64,000 bases of DNA from Paenibacillus sp. oral taxon 786 str. D14 (GCF_000159955.1 NZ_GG695978.1:1-64000), one strand, 5' to 3'; positions 52,489 through 62,439 are shown, counted from the stretch's first letter. Made by a program: numbers and translations. The notes: generated from the sequence alone by a model not told the origin.

Positions 52489-52926
52489 ATGAGAGACAAG
52501 GCAACGGAACGCTGGAGAACCTATGAATCCTTCTATATTCAACTAGGGGACAAGAGAGTTGCCGATATCGTAGTAACGAACCATGCCAAGCTCCGATACC
52601 AGGACAGAATTGATCGGGATAATGTCGGGGTTGAACAGATTGCCGGATGGGCTTGGGAATGTTTAAAGCAGGGACGCATAACGCCATATTATCGCAAGGA
52701 AGAGGACGTCTATTTAATTGATGACGATCTCGTGATGGTGGCTGAATTTGCGGAAATTCCCGGAGAGTTCGACCTTGCCGGACGCCCGATGCACCGCATG
52801 ATCATCGTTACCTTTCTTGGACGGATGTCGGAAACCATTGAATTGCGCGATTTGAAATCTTATTATTCCTGGCTTCGCCATTCCCGGCGAATGACGCTGA
52901 TGAAGAACAGCCGCAAGCACCGCTAG
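52489..52926 (+). CDS. Conserved protein of unknown function (145 aa)
   Basis: The ATG at 52489 follows GAGAGGTG. The product is soluble, basic at both ends and mixed alpha/beta, with the motif VTNHAKLRYQDRIDRDN near residue 30, YYRKEEDVYLIDDDLVM in the middle and an Arg/Lys-rich tail. I do not recognise the family. It is flanked by terminators on both sides, and its promoter sits between two direct repeats, so it seems to be separately regulated. Confidence 0.65.
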   Translation: MRDKATERWRTYESFYIQLGDKRVADIVVTNHAKLRYQDRIDRDNVGVEQIAGWAWECLKQGRITPYYRKEEDVYLIDDDLVMVAEFAEIPGEFDLAGRPMHRMIIVTFLGRMSETIELRDLKSYYSWLRHSRRMTLMKNSRKHR

Positions 52927-52999
52927 GAGCTGCGGGAGTAGGTCAAGACAGAAACTAGGCCGAAGCCGAAGATGAGAAAGAAGACGTAGAACGATTTGG

Positions 53000-53035
53000 A
53001 AAGAAGCATGCCGTTAACCGGTCTGCTTCTTTTGA
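53000..53035 (+). terminator. Terminator of the 145-aa gene
   Basis: AAAGAAGCA pairs with TGCTTCTTT, with an inner CCG/CGG stem. Confidence 0.8.
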
Positions 53036-53370
53036 CATTTTAGCCTGTTGTGTCAAATACGATTTCACCGATTTTTCTGCAACTCAAATACACCGCTCCT
53101 CCGTTCCTCGCATCCTTCCCGTCTCCTGCATCCCTGGCGTCCCTCACGTCCCTCATGGCCCTCACGTCCTTCCCAGTGCGGGGGTGGCAGTGGCAGGATA
53201 ACGTAGTTTCTCCGCCCCTTTTTAACGATTATCCCGTTGCGTCAGGTCATGGAGGAAGAGAAACTGGGAACAGGAAATGCTCTGAAGTTGATAAAGTTAA
53301 AAATACGTTGCAAAAAAGCGGATCGGGTGGTTTATTGCGAAAAATATAGATATGTTGATAAGCATCTCGA
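53036..53370. other. Gene-free stretch
   Basis: About 335 bases contain a low-complexity run of TCCCTCACGTCC-like words (53120-53180) and no recognisable gene or RNA element. Confidence 0.4.
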
Positions 53371-54279
53371 TTAAGCCGCATCTGCAATGGTTGAGATCCG
53401 GCGGATTACGATTAGCTGGCGGTACGAGATTGCTGGAATGGACAGGCACATCTGCAGCATGTTCTGGCGCATTTCTTCCTCGGAAAAGGACATGCGCAGG
53501 TAACGGCGTACGGTGTACTCATTCAAATACGCCTGCAAATGTGTTATTCCCAAGGCGACATACGTGCGTCTGATAGAGTCCCGTGCTTCTCTCACGACTT
53601 TCCGTAAGGGCAGATACATCCCATAAACGAAAGGGAACCACCGCTTGGTTGAGGTATGGACGTCTACATGCTTGTTGATGAACGTAGCGAGATCGTGCCG
53701 GGTAGCCCATTGCTCGCCTCCTCTTTTATGCGGTATCAGTTGAATCTTCACACGCTCGGGCTCACCAGACTCCGTGACCGTGCAGCCGGCGACGACTGCG
53801 GTGGCATAAGGTTGAGAAGCTGGATGAAAGCGGTTGGGATCCGTCCCATACTGATCGCGGTTCACCTTCACCTCTCCAGAGAGCAGCTCCCGGGCATCAC
53901 ATTCACCGAGGGTATGGCGGATTTTGTGCAGCATGAGCCACGCGGTCTTGTAGGTAACTTGGATCACCTGACTCAACCGCAGCGCTGAGATACCGTCGGG
54001 AAGCAGGAACAGCTCCATAGCTTGAAACCATTTCACCAAAGGCAGATGGGTTCTTTCAAAAATCGTACCCACCAAAGGCGAGGCTTGATAGCTGCATCTT
54101 CTGCACTCAAACAAAGGAAGTCGTCGGGAGGACAGGCGGGTGCATTCGGTATATGCGCAGCGCGGGCAGACGAAGCCGTCTGGCCACTTCATAGCGATGA
54201 TCGCCTCGATACAGTCGGCCTCACTTTGAAAACGGCTGCTGATAGGTTGAAGCAGCTCTTTATTCATACCTAACTCCAT
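53371..54279 (-). CDS. IS1595-like zinc-ribbon transposase-derived protein, catalytic motif degenerate
   Basis: The 302-residue protein begins with an IS1595-type zinc ribbon (CPRCAYTECTRLSSRRLPLF, then ECRRCSYQ, two CxxC pairs) and the following TIFERTHLPLVKWFQAMELF, and ends with HLQAYLNEYTVRRYLR, typical of the family. In the position of the usual VEVDE the sequence reads EVKVNRDQYG, so the first catalytic Asp-Glu is replaced by Asn-Arg. I find no clear second or third acidic residue of the DDE set. The frame is intact. The ATG at 54279 follows GGAGGG. I see no terminal inverted repeats or target duplication. Its promoter carries two LexA-type boxes. This may be a domesticated DNA-binding protein rather than a mobile element. 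Confidence 0.75.
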   Translation of the reverse strand: MELGMNKELLQPISSRFQSEADCIEAIIAMKWPDGFVCPRCAYTECTRLSSRRLPLFECRRCSYQASPLVGTIFERTHLPLVKWFQAMELFLLPDGISALRLSQVIQVTYKTAWLMLHKIRHTLGECDARELLSGEVKVNRDQYGTDPNRFHPASQPYATAVVAGCTVTESGEPERVKIQLIPHKRGGEQWATRHDLATFINKHVDVHTSTKRWFPFVYGMYLPLRKVVREARDSIRRTYVALGITHLQAYLNEYTVRRYLRMSFSEEEMRQNMLQMCLSIPAISYRQLIVIRRISTIADAA

Positions 54280-54320
54280 GTCGGATCCCTCCAATGTGAA
54301 TCTTCCCAACTCCAAAATTA

Positions 54321-54371
54321 CGAACTAATGTTCTCTTTTTAAATTATACCAAACATATGTTCTGTACACAA
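54321..54371 (-). promoter_or_regulatory. LexA-type promoter of the IS1595-like gene
   Basis: On the minus strand TTGTGT (54366-54371), 17 bases, TATAAT (54343-54348). The spacer contains AGAACATATGTTTG (54350-54363), matching the Gram-positive SOS box CGAACRNRYGTTYG at 13 of 14 positions. A second box, CGAACTAATGTTCT on the plus strand (54321-54334), 12 of 14, lies just downstream of the -10. LexA bound at either site should block transcription until DNA damage. Confidence 0.75.
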
Positions 54372-54690
54372 GAAAAAACTACCAAAAAATCAACTTACTC
54401 AATTGATCCCAATTAATCCTGAAGGGTCAGCTTTCTGGGACTGTCTCATTTAGAAAACCTCCTTCCACAATTCCTAATTTCTGAGCGAAAGGGATAATGG
54501 TGCAAAAGAGGCGCGCACAAGACCATATGCGGGCACATAAAGGGCACAGAAGTGATAAGAGCCATCGGATGTAGGGCAGGCGTTTTTTGATAGGGCAACA
54601 ATTCATGGGACTAGCACTTTATGTAGTTGGCCCGGGCATGCTATTGTTAATGGAGAGCTTTGCAATGGAAAGAAAGGGGAGTGCCGGACG
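54372..54690. other. Gene-free stretch before the LysR gene
   Basis: About 320 bases with no recognisable gene. GGGACTGTCTC near 54439 resembles the end of some insertion sequences, but no partner end or transposase fragment is present. Confidence 0.35.
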
Positions 54691-55596
54691 ATGGCGTTAA
54701 ACTATCACCAGCTTCATATTTTCTATACGGTGGCGCAGCGTGGCAGCTTCTCGGCTGCAGCCCAGGCACTGCACATGACTCAGCCTGCGGTTACGATGCA
54801 AATCCAATCGCTGGAAGATTACTTCGGCACGAAGCTACTGATCCGTTCTACGAAAAAGATCGAATTAACGGAAGCCGGCCAAACTTTGCTGCCGTTTGCT
54901 CGCCAGAGCGTGGAGTTAATTCGTGAAACAGAGCAGGCCATGTCGCGGCATACATCGATGCTGGAGGGGCGGCTGCAGCTCGGCTCCAGCTTGACGATCG
55001 GGGAATACGTCCTCCCTCGGCTCCTTGGGCCGTTTGGACAGCGATACCCTCATATCTCAATCGTGATGAAGGTGATCAACACGACGCAAATCATCGAGGA
55101 GATCCTGAATCACCAGCTGAGTTTCGGGTTAGTTGAAGCGCCGGTTCAACATCCGGACTTGGTATCCGAGCCTGTCATGGAGGATGAGCTCAAGCTAATT
55201 GTTCCCGCAGGCCACCCGTTGTCGGGGAGAAGGTCTGTAACGGTGGAGGAAGCGATTCATTACCCTTTTGTACTGCGGGAAAAAGGCTCTGGCACTCGTC
55301 AGGTGATGGAGGATGAACTGCGGAGATGCGGTGTTGACATCAATCAAATTCGTACTGTTATGGAACTCGGCAGCACGGGGGCGGTAAAATCGGCGGTCGA
55401 GGCCGGGATTGGCATCACGATTATTTCACCTTCTTCCGTTAAGCATGAGCAGGCGCTGGGACTGCTGGAGGTGCTGGATATTGAAGGGTTGTCTTTTAAA
55501 CGGATGTTTTATTCGATCCACTTGAAATCGACGCTGTTGCCGGTCACAGCGGTGACGTTTTTGACTTTCCTGCGGGAATATCCGCAAACTACGTAA
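54691..55596 (+). CDS. LysR-family transcriptional regulator
   Basis: The 301-residue protein has the LysR N-terminal helix-turn-helix (YHQLHIFYTVAQRGSFSAAA, QALHMTQPAVTMQIQSLE) and a substrate-binding domain with RLQLGSSLTIGEYVLPRLLG, GLVEAPVQHPDL and a FVLREKGSGTRQVME segment. These features fit the CysB/CbbR-like or YwfK-like subgroup, whose members often control sulfur or carbon assimilation, but the target is not evident. GGGGAGTG precedes the ATG. The PHP gene starts 31 bases after it on the same strand and could be co-transcribed. Confidence 0.88.
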   Translation: MALNYHQLHIFYTVAQRGSFSAAAQALHMTQPAVTMQIQSLEDYFGTKLLIRSTKKIELTEAGQTLLPFARQSVELIRETEQAMSRHTSMLEGRLQLGSSLTIGEYVLPRLLGPFGQRYPHISIVMKVINTTQIIEEILNHQLSFGLVEAPVQHPDLVSEPVMEDELKLIVPAGHPLSGRRSVTVEEAIHYPFVLREKGSGTRQVMEDELRRCGVDINQIRTVMELGSTGAVKSAVEAGIGITIISPSSVKHEQALGLLEVLDIEGLSFKRMFYSIHLKSTLLPVTAVTFLTFLREYPQTT

Positions 55597-55627
55597 AAGA
55601 CATTGCGAAAATGAAGGATGGGATAAC

Positions 55628-56512
55628 ATGGAACCACATATGGCAAACGAACGTTACGACCTTCATTCACATACCCAAGCTTCGGACGGGATGAATAAGC
55701 CGGCGGAAAACGTAAGGCTGGCCAAGGAGAAAGGGCTGACGGGCTTGGCCATCACAGATCACGATACCGTTGCCGGGATTGAGGAGGCTTTGCTGGCCGG
55801 GAAGGAGCTTGGCGTGGACGTTGTCCCCGGCATCGAAATCAGCACCCGCGCCGGGGGCAAAGACATCCATGTGTTGGGGTACTTCCTGAATTTCGAGGAT
55901 GAACACCTTCTGGAGCGCTTGGCCCGGCTTCGGTCGGTTCGGGAGGAGCGAAATACCCTAATTATCGCGAAGCTGCAGCAATTAGGCCTTGAGATTACGA
56001 TGGAGGAAGTGAAGGCTGGGGTGGCCCGGCCGCTGCGTCCGGGTGAAAGCTTGGGCCGGCCTCATATCGCCGATGTTCTCGTCCGCAAGGGGTACGTGTC
56101 GGATATGCGCGAGGCCTTTGATCGGTATTTGTCCGAAGGCAAACCAGGATATGCTTCTCTGCCGCGTATATCGCCGGAGGAGGCGATCACGTGGATTCAT
56201 GAGGGAGGCGGCGCGGCGGTGTTAGCGCATCCGGGCTTGTACGGGGACGACGAGCTGGTGCGGTCGATCCTGGAGCGTGGGAAGCCGGACGGGATAGAAG
56301 TGTACCACTCTGACCACGGGGCGGAGGAGGAGATCCGTTATGCCGCCATGGCCGAGCAGTACGGGCTTATCGTGACCGAGGGATCCGATTATCACGGCGT
56401 GCGGCAGGGTGTTGTTTTTCACGGTGATTTGGGTGGACGCACGGCACCGCCGGGTACGGTGGAACGGTTGAAACAGGCGGCGGAGGCGGCCAGACGGGCT
56501 GAGAAAAACTGA
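55628..56512 (+). CDS. PHP-domain phosphoesterase
   Basis: The 294-residue protein is a stand-alone PHP domain with metal-binding motifs YDLHSHTQASDGMN, AITDHDTVAGIEEAL, VPGIEIST, VLAHPGLYG and a final TEGSDYHG. Proteins of this form hydrolyse 3',5'-nucleoside bisphosphates (pAp) or act as 5'-3' exoribonucleases on short RNAs (RNase AM/YciV type). The ATG at 55628 has AAGGATGGG upstream; a second ATG four codons later is possible. It follows the LysR gene and ends at a strong terminator. Confidence 0.88.
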   Translation: MEPHMANERYDLHSHTQASDGMNKPAENVRLAKEKGLTGLAITDHDTVAGIEEALLAGKELGVDVVPGIEISTRAGGKDIHVLGYFLNFEDEHLLERLARLRSVREERNTLIIAKLQQLGLEITMEEVKAGVARPLRPGESLGRPHIADVLVRKGYVSDMREAFDRYLSEGKPGYASLPRISPEEAITWIHEGGGAAVLAHPGLYGDDELVRSILERGKPDGIEVYHSDHGAEEEIRYAAMAEQYGLIVTEGSDYHGVRQGVVFHGDLGGRTAPPGTVERLKQAAEAARRAEKN

Positions 56513-56572
56513 AAAAACGGTGGTCCAAAGGGTCAATGAATCGATGATCCCTTTTGGAGCACCGTTTTTTAT
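56511..56572 (+). terminator. Terminator of the PHP gene
   Basis: AAAAAACGGTG pairs with CACCGTTTTTT, extended inward by TCCAAAGGG and CCCTTTTGGA. Confidence 0.85.
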
Positions 56573-56580
56573 TGGGCAAA

Positions 56581-56712
56581 TGTAAAAGTGCAGTCCGTTA
56601 GGCGTGAATCCGTGCAAATCCCCAGGTGAAGCTGAGAATCTACTGTACTTTTGCATCTGATTGATTCAATTCGGCGGTTTTGGATGGGGTTCGACTGCAC
56701 TTTTACATTTGA
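56581..56712. repeat. Nested inverted repeat element, copy 2 (AAAAGTGCAG family)
   Basis: TGTAAAAGTGCAG (56581-56593) is followed by inverted units CTGTACTTTTGCATCTG (56643-56659) and CTGCACTTTTACATTTGAG (56694-56712). These are the units of the element at 12471-12652, with one direct unit decayed to GTGCAAAT. It sits between the convergent PHP and rqcH genes. Confidence 0.75.
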
Positions 56713-56729
56713 GACTTTGCCAACAATCA

Positions 56730-58499
56730 TCAGCCGTTCTTCACTGTGTTCGGCAACGATTTAATGAGCTGTTCATCTGGCGTGACGTACAACGTCCGCT
56801 GGTGGTCGTAAATGACGAAGCCAGGCTTGGCGCCGTTTGGTTTGCGGACGTAGCGGATGAGGGTGCAGTCCACCGGGACGCTGCTTGATTGCTTCGCCTG
56901 GCTGAAATAGGCGGCAAGCTGCGCAGCTTCGTTTAACGTCGCATCGCCATATGAGTCGCTTCGGATTAGCACGTGTGAGCCCGGGATATCCTTCGTATGG
57001 AGCCAGGTATCGTTGGGTTTGCCGAGCCGGTTGGTGACGTATTCGTTTTGCAGATTGTTTTTGCCCACGTAAATTTCGATGCCCTCCGACGAAGTATAGA
57101 CGTGCAACGTCGGACGGTCGTTCTTTTTCTTCTTCTTGCCCCGTTTGGCCCGGTCCCGCAAATATCCCTGCTGGGTCAACTCCTCGCGGATCTCGTCGAT
57201 ATCGCTTAACGTCGCATCGTTCAACTGCTGCAGCAAGCCATCGAGGTAAGCAATTTCCTCTTTAGCCAGCTTCATCTGTTCCTCGATGACGGCGAGGCTG
57301 TTTTTGAATTTGTTGTACTTCTTAAAGTACCGCTGGGCGTTCTCCGAAGGGGTCAGCAGCGGATCCAGCGGGATGGTCTCCATTCCCTGCGCTTCATCGT
57401 AGTAGTTGACCAACTCAACGCTGGTGTCGCCTTTGCGGATCGTATGCAGCGAAGGCAGCAGCAGCTCGCCCCAGATGCGGTAACGTTCGGCATCTTCGGC
57501 TTCGCTCAGATCTTTCTCCAGGTTAGTTAGCTTCTTTATGTTCTTGTTCCGCTCGTTTTGCAGGAAGCGCAGCAGGTCGCTCGTTTTCTGCTTGACCGTA
57601 TCCCGCAGCGCTTTATCCCCGTAGTAGTCCTCCATGCATTCGCTGATCGAAGGATAGGTTCGAATCTCCCCGTGGGCGCTTGTGAGCCGAATGGCGGAGA
57701 AGATGCTTTTCCCTTTGGCGTTTTCGCCGGTCATGGGGGCATACTTCTGGCTGCGAACCTCCTCCATCAATCCGTCAAAAGCTAACCATAACCGCTCCGC
57801 TTCCTCCGGATTCAGCCCGATCTCCGCTGCAACGCCGCTGACCCCGGCGCGGGCATAGATTTCGCCGGCGATCAGCGGGCTCAGCCCGGCGAAGGCATCG
57901 ACCAGCCAGCCGCTGCCGGTGCCTTTGCCTTCGGCTGTTGCCGCTTGCCAGGCGGCCATAAAAGCCGCACGATCCGCTTCGAGCGGATGAAGCTTGTGCT
58001 GCTCCGGCGGCGCTGTATAGGCGAAGCCGGGCATGACGATCCGATAGCCGGAAATGGCCGGCGTCACGTGATGAATTCCGTCCAACTGGGTACCGGTGGC
58101 CGGGTCGACCAGGATGATGTTGCTGTGCCGTCCCATCAATTCGATGATGATCCGCTTGATAGACAAATCGCCGAGCTCATCGCGCGTGCGGACGTCGATA
58201 TGGATGATCCGCTCCATGCTGACCTGCGTCACCGCTTCGATAGTCCCACCCTCGCAGTGCTTGCGCAGCAGCATGCAGAACATCGGCGCCTCCAGCGGAT
58301 TCGGAAACGAGGCTTCCGTAAAATGAACCCGCGGGTACGTCGGATTCGCCGACAGTAGGAGCCGCTTATTGCCGGCCTGCGTGCGCAGGTGAAAGACGAG
58401 GTCGCTTTCCGCGGGCTGATGTATTTTATTGATGCGACCGCCGATGCAGGTTTGCAATTCGTGTACGATCGCTCGGGTTACGATGCCGTCGAGTGCCAT
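56730..58499 (-). CDS. rqcH: RqcH / NFACT-family ribosome quality control factor
   Basis: RqcH binds stalled 50S-peptidyl-tRNA complexes and adds C-terminal alanine tails that mark nascent chains for degradation. The 589-residue protein has the NFACT-N domain (MALDGIVTRAIVHELQ, NKIHQPAESDLVF, then RLLLSANPTYPRVHFT), HhH-like and coiled-coil middle (NERNKNIKKLTNLEKDLSEA), and the NFACT-R domain (EIYVGKNNLQNEYVTNRLG, then NDTWLHTKDIPGSHVLIRSD). Older annotations call it fibronectin-binding protein. The ATG at 58499 follows AGGAGA; a longer frame upstream has no site. It is divergent from a Ca2+-ATPase gene, neighbours also seen as yloA-yloB in B. subtilis. Confidence 0.93.
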   Translation of the reverse strand: MALDGIVTRAIVHELQTCIGGRINKIHQPAESDLVFHLRTQAGNKRLLLSANPTYPRVHFTEASFPNPLEAPMFCMLLRKHCEGGTIEAVTQVSMERIIHIDVRTRDELGDLSIKRIIIELMGRHSNIILVDPATGTQLDGIHHVTPAISGYRIVMPGFAYTAPPEQHKLHPLEADRAAFMAAWQAATAEGKGTGSGWLVDAFAGLSPLIAGEIYARAGVSGVAAEIGLNPEEAERLWLAFDGLMEEVRSQKYAPMTGENAKGKSIFSAIRLTSAHGEIRTYPSISECMEDYYGDKALRDTVKQKTSDLLRFLQNERNKNIKKLTNLEKDLSEAEDAERYRIWGELLLPSLHTIRKGDTSVELVNYYDEAQGMETIPLDPLLTPSENAQRYFKKYNKFKNSLAVIEEQMKLAKEEIAYLDGLLQQLNDATLSDIDEIREELTQQGYLRDRAKRGKKKKKNDRPTLHVYTSSEGIEIYVGKNNLQNEYVTNRLGKPNDTWLHTKDIPGSHVLIRSDSYGDATLNEAAQLAAYFSQAKQSSSVPVDCTLIRYVRKPNGAKPGFVIYDHQRTLYVTPDEQLIKSLPNTVKNG

Positions 58500-58698
58500 T
58501 TTATGATAATCTCCTGTTCTGAAACTTTTGTATGAAAGCGGCGGCTTCACGAGAAAGCCCACCTCTATGATGCCATACTTCGGGCAAAAACTTAAGGGCT
58601 CCCCTGTGATAATTTGGGACTGGCTAGAATACATTTACCCTAGGTGGAAAAGCCTTCACGCCGATACTGCATAATAAACGGAAGGGGAATTAAGGAGG

Positions 58699-61503
58699 AT
58701 GGAACAAAAAAACTGGCACCAGTGGAGCAGTGATGCGCTTCTGCAACACTTCGGCGTCACGCGTGAACAGGGCCTGACCGATGAAGAAGCGCAGAAGAGA
58801 CGCGAGGAATTTGGCTGGAACGAACTGCAGGAAGGAGAGCGCATCTCCCCGATTCTGCTGTTCCTGAACCAGTTCAAGGATTTTATGATGCTGGTGCTGA
58901 TGGGTGCCACGCTGATTTCCGGTTTTCTCGGCGAGTATCTGGATGCCGTCACAATCATCGCCATCATCATTCTGAACGGGGTGCTTGGATTCATCCAAGA
59001 ATTCCGTGCGGAGCGTTCCCTGCGGGCATTAAAAGAGCTGTCCGCGCCCCATGCCAATGTGCTGCGCCAAGGCGTCGTCAAGAACATTCCAGCCAGAGAG
59101 CTTGTTCCAGGGGATATCGTCCTGCTGGAAAGCGGGGACCGGATTCCAGCTGACATCCGGTGGTTATCTACGAACAGCCTGGACGTGGAAGAATCCGCTT
59201 TGACCGGCGAATCGCATCCGGTGGGCAAACATGCGGGGGTGCTGAGTGAAAGTGACGTTCCGCTGGGAGACCAGAAGAACATCGGCTTCATGGGCACGAT
59301 GATCACCCGCGGTACGGGCCGGGGGATCGTGATCCGCACGGGCATGGACACCGAGATGGGGAAAATCGCCGATTTGATTCAAAATACCGAGGTCCAGGAA
59401 ACCCCGCTACAACGGCGTCTGGAGCAGCTCGGCAAAATTTTGATTTATATGGCGCTTGGCTTGACCGTCGTTGTGGTGCTCCTGGGGATTCTGCAAGGGC
59501 AGCCGGCCGCCAGCATGTTCTTTGCCGGAGTGAGTCTTGCCGTTGCTGCTATACCGGAAGGTCTGCCGGCCATCGTGACGATTGCGTTGGCGCTGGGTGT
59601 GCAGCGCATGATCAAACGCAAAGCAATCGTTCGCAAGCTGCCGTCGGTGGAGACGCTGGGCTGCGCTACGGTCATCTGTTCGGACAAGACCGGTACGCTA
59701 ACCCAAAACAAAATGACCGTAACCCGGTTGTGGCTGGAAGGCAGATCGCTGGAAGTGACGGGCGAAGGCTACGAGCCGGTTGGCAATATTCTGGACCAAG
59801 GCGTGCCCGTCGATTTGCGCAATGACCAAAGCTTGCGCCGGATGCTGCAGATCAGCGCGTTGTGCAGCAATGCGGTCATCTATGACGACGATCCGGAGAA
59901 GCGCGGCCGCCGCAAGACGAAGGAGGACGCCGCTGCAGGCGGATCGGTCTGGAAGCTGAAGGGCGATCCAACCGAGGGGGCGCTGGTGACGCTGGCGTCC
60001 AAAATGGGCATGACGCCGGCAGCCTTAAGCGGAACGTATGTCCGCGATCTGGAGTTTCCTTTTGATTCCAAGCGGAAGCGGATGTCCGTCATCGTCTCCC
60101 ATCAAGGCGGCAAAATGGCGCTCGTCAAAGGAGCACCGGATATGCTGCTCGAGCGCTGCTCCTATATCCTGTGGGATGGCAAAGTGGTGCCTTTCACGGG
60201 CACATTCCGGCAGAAAGTGCAAGCGGCCAACGAACAAATGGCCCGCAGTGCACTCCGGGTGCTTGGGTTGGCCTACCGCGACTTGAAGCCAACCGAAGGG
60301 GCGGAGCATGAAGATCAAGTGGAATCGCAGCTGATCTTCGTGGGTCTGACCGGTATGATCGACCCGCCGCGCCGCGAAGCGCGGGACGCGATTACCGTCT
60401 GCCGCCGCGCAGGCATCAAAACGGTGATGATCACCGGCGACCATGGGCTGACCGCCGAAGCGATTGCTGCCGATCTGGGGATTTTGCCGCGGGGCGGTAC
60501 CTCGATGTCGGGCCAGCAGCTGGAGGCGCTGAGCGATGAGGAGCTGGAGAAGCAGGTAGACAACATCTATGTCTATTCCCGGGTGTCGCCGGAGCATAAG
60601 CTGCGGATCGTGAAGGCACTGCAGCGGAACGGGCATGTGGTGGCGATGACCGGCGATGGGGTAAACGACGCGCCGGCGATCAAAGCCGCTGATATCGGCA
60701 TCGCCATGGGCATGACGGGCACGGACGTCTCCAAAGAAGCGTCCTCGCTGATCCTCAACGACGATAACTTTACGTCAATCGTTGCCGCAATCGAGGAAGG
60801 ACGCAGCATTTACGAGAACATCCGTAAATTCATCCGTTATTTGCTGGCCTCCAATGTCGGCGAAATCCTGACGATGTTCTTCGCCATGCTGGCGGGCTTG
60901 CCGCTGCCGCTGCTGCCGATCCAAATTTTGTGGGTCAACCTGGTGACCGATGGTTTGCCGGCGATGGCACTGGGCGTCGATCAACCGGAAAAAGACTTGA
61001 TGGAGCACAAGCCGCGCGGCGCAAACGAAAACATTTTTGCCCGCCGGTTAGGTTGGAAAATCATCAGCCGCGGAGTGCTGATCGGCGTATGCACGCTGGG
61101 CGCGTTTTGGTTGACGCTGCGCTATGCGCCATCGGATCCGGCCCAACTGGTCAAAGCGCAATCGGTCGCCTTTGCCACCCTGGTCATGGCGCAGCTGATC
61201 CATGTGTTCGATTGCCGCAGCTCGCGGTCGATTTTTCACCGTAATATTTTGCAAAATAAATATCTGGTTGCCGCTGTCCTGTCGTCGATTGTGTTGCTGC
61301 TTGGCGTAATGTACATTGAACCGCTGCAGCCGATCTTCAAAACGGTACCGCTTGGCACGCGGGAGTGGGCGATCACCCTGGTGGCCGCTGGCATTCCGAC
61401 CTTCCTGATGGGCGCGGGCAGCGTCTGGTCAGGCAATCGGAGACGACGCAGCAGCGGGCCGCGTCCATTTGTCACCGCGAAAAGTACAAATATTCGTGCA
61501 TAA
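58699..61503 (+). CDS. yloB: P-type calcium-transporting ATPase (YloB type)
   Basis: This SERCA-like P2A pump exports Ca2+ at the expense of ATP. The 934-residue protein shows the domain order of the family: N-terminal cation ATPase domain, first membrane pair, actuator loop with LTGESHPVG, calcium-site helix [12 protein letters not shown], the phosphorylated Asp in [13 protein letters not shown], nucleotide domain with VKGAPDMLL, the hinge [20 protein letters not shown], and six C-terminal membrane segments including the calcium-site [10 protein letters not shown]. The ATG follows AAGGAGG. It is monocistronic. With the CAX antiporter at 42461 it gives a second calcium efflux route. Confidence 0.94.
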   Translation: MEQKNWHQWSSDALLQHFGVTREQGLTDEEAQKRREEFGWNELQEGERISPILLFLNQFKDFMMLVLMGATLISGFLGEYLDAVTIIAIIILNGVLGFIQEFRAERSLRALKELSAPHANVLRQGVVKNIPARELVPGDIVLLESGDRIPADIRWLSTNSLDVEESALTGESHPVGKHAGVLSESDVPLGDQKNIGFMGTMITRGTGRGIVIRTGMDTEMGKIADLIQNTEVQETPLQRRLEQLGKILIYMALGLTVVVVLLGILQGQPAASMFFAGVSLAVAAIPEGLPAIVTIALALGVQRMIKRKAIVRKLPSVETLGCATVICSDKTGTLTQNKMTVTRLWLEGRSLEVTGEGYEPVGNILDQGVPVDLRNDQSLRRMLQISALCSNAVIYDDDPEKRGRRKTKEDAAAGGSVWKLKGDPTEGALVTLASKMGMTPAALSGTYVRDLEFPFDSKRKRMSVIVSHQGGKMALVKGAPDMLLERCSYILWDGKVVPFTGTFRQKVQAANEQMARSALRVLGLAYRDLKPTEGAEHEDQVESQLIFVGLTGMIDPPRREARDAITVCRRAGIKTVMITGDHGLTAEAIAADLGILPRGGTSMSGQQLEALSDEELEKQVDNIYVYSRVSPEHKLRIVKALQRNGHVVAMTGDGVNDAPAIKAADIGIAMGMTGTDVSKEASSLILNDDNFTSIVAAIEEGRSIYENIRKFIRYLLASNVGEILTMFFAMLAGLPLPLLPIQILWVNLVTDGLPAMALGVDQPEKDLMEHKPRGANENIFARRLGWKIISRGVLIGVCTLGAFWLTLRYAPSDPAQLVKAQSVAFATLVMAQLIHVFDCRSSRSIFHRNILQNKYLVAAVLSSIVLLLGVMYIEPLQPIFKTVPLGTREWAITLVAAGIPTFLMGAGSVWSGNRRRRSSGPRPFVTAKSTNIRA

Positions 61504-61574
61504 AATCAATAGCTTTTGAACCTGGCAAAAGCTAGACTAACCCTATCATCCAACGATGCAGGAGTGGGGTTAGC

Positions 61575-62411
61575 ATGGAATTTACAAAAATGCATGGACT
61601 AGGTAACGACTTTCTCGTATTTTATGGTGAACAACAGCTGCCGGATAACGTATCTGAACTGGCGATTCGGTGGTGTGACCGATATTTTGGCGTCGGCGGA
61701 GACGGATTGGTGTTTATTCTCCCGTCGGACAAAGCGGATTTCAAAATGCGGATCATTAATTCAGACGGCACGGAAGCTGAACAATGCGGCAACGCGATTC
61801 GCTGCGTAGCCAAATACGTCTACGACAACCGTCTGGTGGATAAAGACAGCGTAACGATTGAAACGTTGGGAGCAGGCGTTCAGCAAGTGACCTTGCAGGT
61901 CGAGGACGGTGTGGTCAAAACGGTGCGGGTCGACATGGGCGAACCGATCCTGGACGGCCTGACGATCCCAACGACGCTGAATCAGAATCCGGTGGTGAGC
62001 CAGCCGATTGAGACGAACGGCCAGGAATTTAAGTTTACGGCCGTCTCTATGGGCAATCCGCATTGCGTCATCTATGTGGATGATGCGCCGAATTTCGATG
62101 TGACGACATGGGGACCAAAGCTGGAGGTACATCCGTACTTCCCGCGCAAGATCAACGTAGAGTTCGCCACCGTGACGAACCGCCAGCGGGTGGAGATGCG
62201 CGTATGGGAACGCGGGGCGGGCCCAACGCTGGCTTGCGGTACTGGTGCTTGCGCCACACTGGTATCCTCCGTACTGAACGGATTGACGGATCGTGCCGCC
62301 TGGATTGGACTCAAGGGCGGAGACCTGTTTATCGAATGGGATGAACGCGACAATCATGTATACATGACGGGGCCGGCCGAAGCGGTGTACAAAGGCAGCG
62401 TCGAAATATAA
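61575..62411 (+). CDS. dapF: Diaminopimelate epimerase
   Basis: It interconverts LL- and meso-diaminopimelate in lysine and peptidoglycan synthesis. The 278-residue protein has the two catalytic cysteines in EQCGNAIRCVAKY and LACGTGACATL, and the family motifs FTKMHGLGNDFLV, GVGGDGLVFIL, MRIINSDGTEAEQCGN, SMGNPHCVI and NVEFATV. No PLP is needed. AGGAGTGGGG precedes the start. A terminator follows directly. Confidence 0.95.
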   Translation: MEFTKMHGLGNDFLVFYGEQQLPDNVSELAIRWCDRYFGVGGDGLVFILPSDKADFKMRIINSDGTEAEQCGNAIRCVAKYVYDNRLVDKDSVTIETLGAGVQQVTLQVEDGVVKTVRVDMGEPILDGLTIPTTLNQNPVVSQPIETNGQEFKFTAVSMGNPHCVIYVDDAPNFDVTTWGPKLEVHPYFPRKINVEFATVTNRQRVEMRVWERGAGPTLACGTGACATLVSSVLNGLTDRAAWIGLKGGDLFIEWDERDNHVYMTGPAEAVYKGSVEI

Positions 62412-62439
62412 GAGGTTCATTAAATTAGGATGGAACGAT

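Noticed and set aside
54436..54450. GGGACTGTCTC, resembling an insertion sequence end
   Set aside because: No inverted partner, target duplication or transposase fragment belongs to it.
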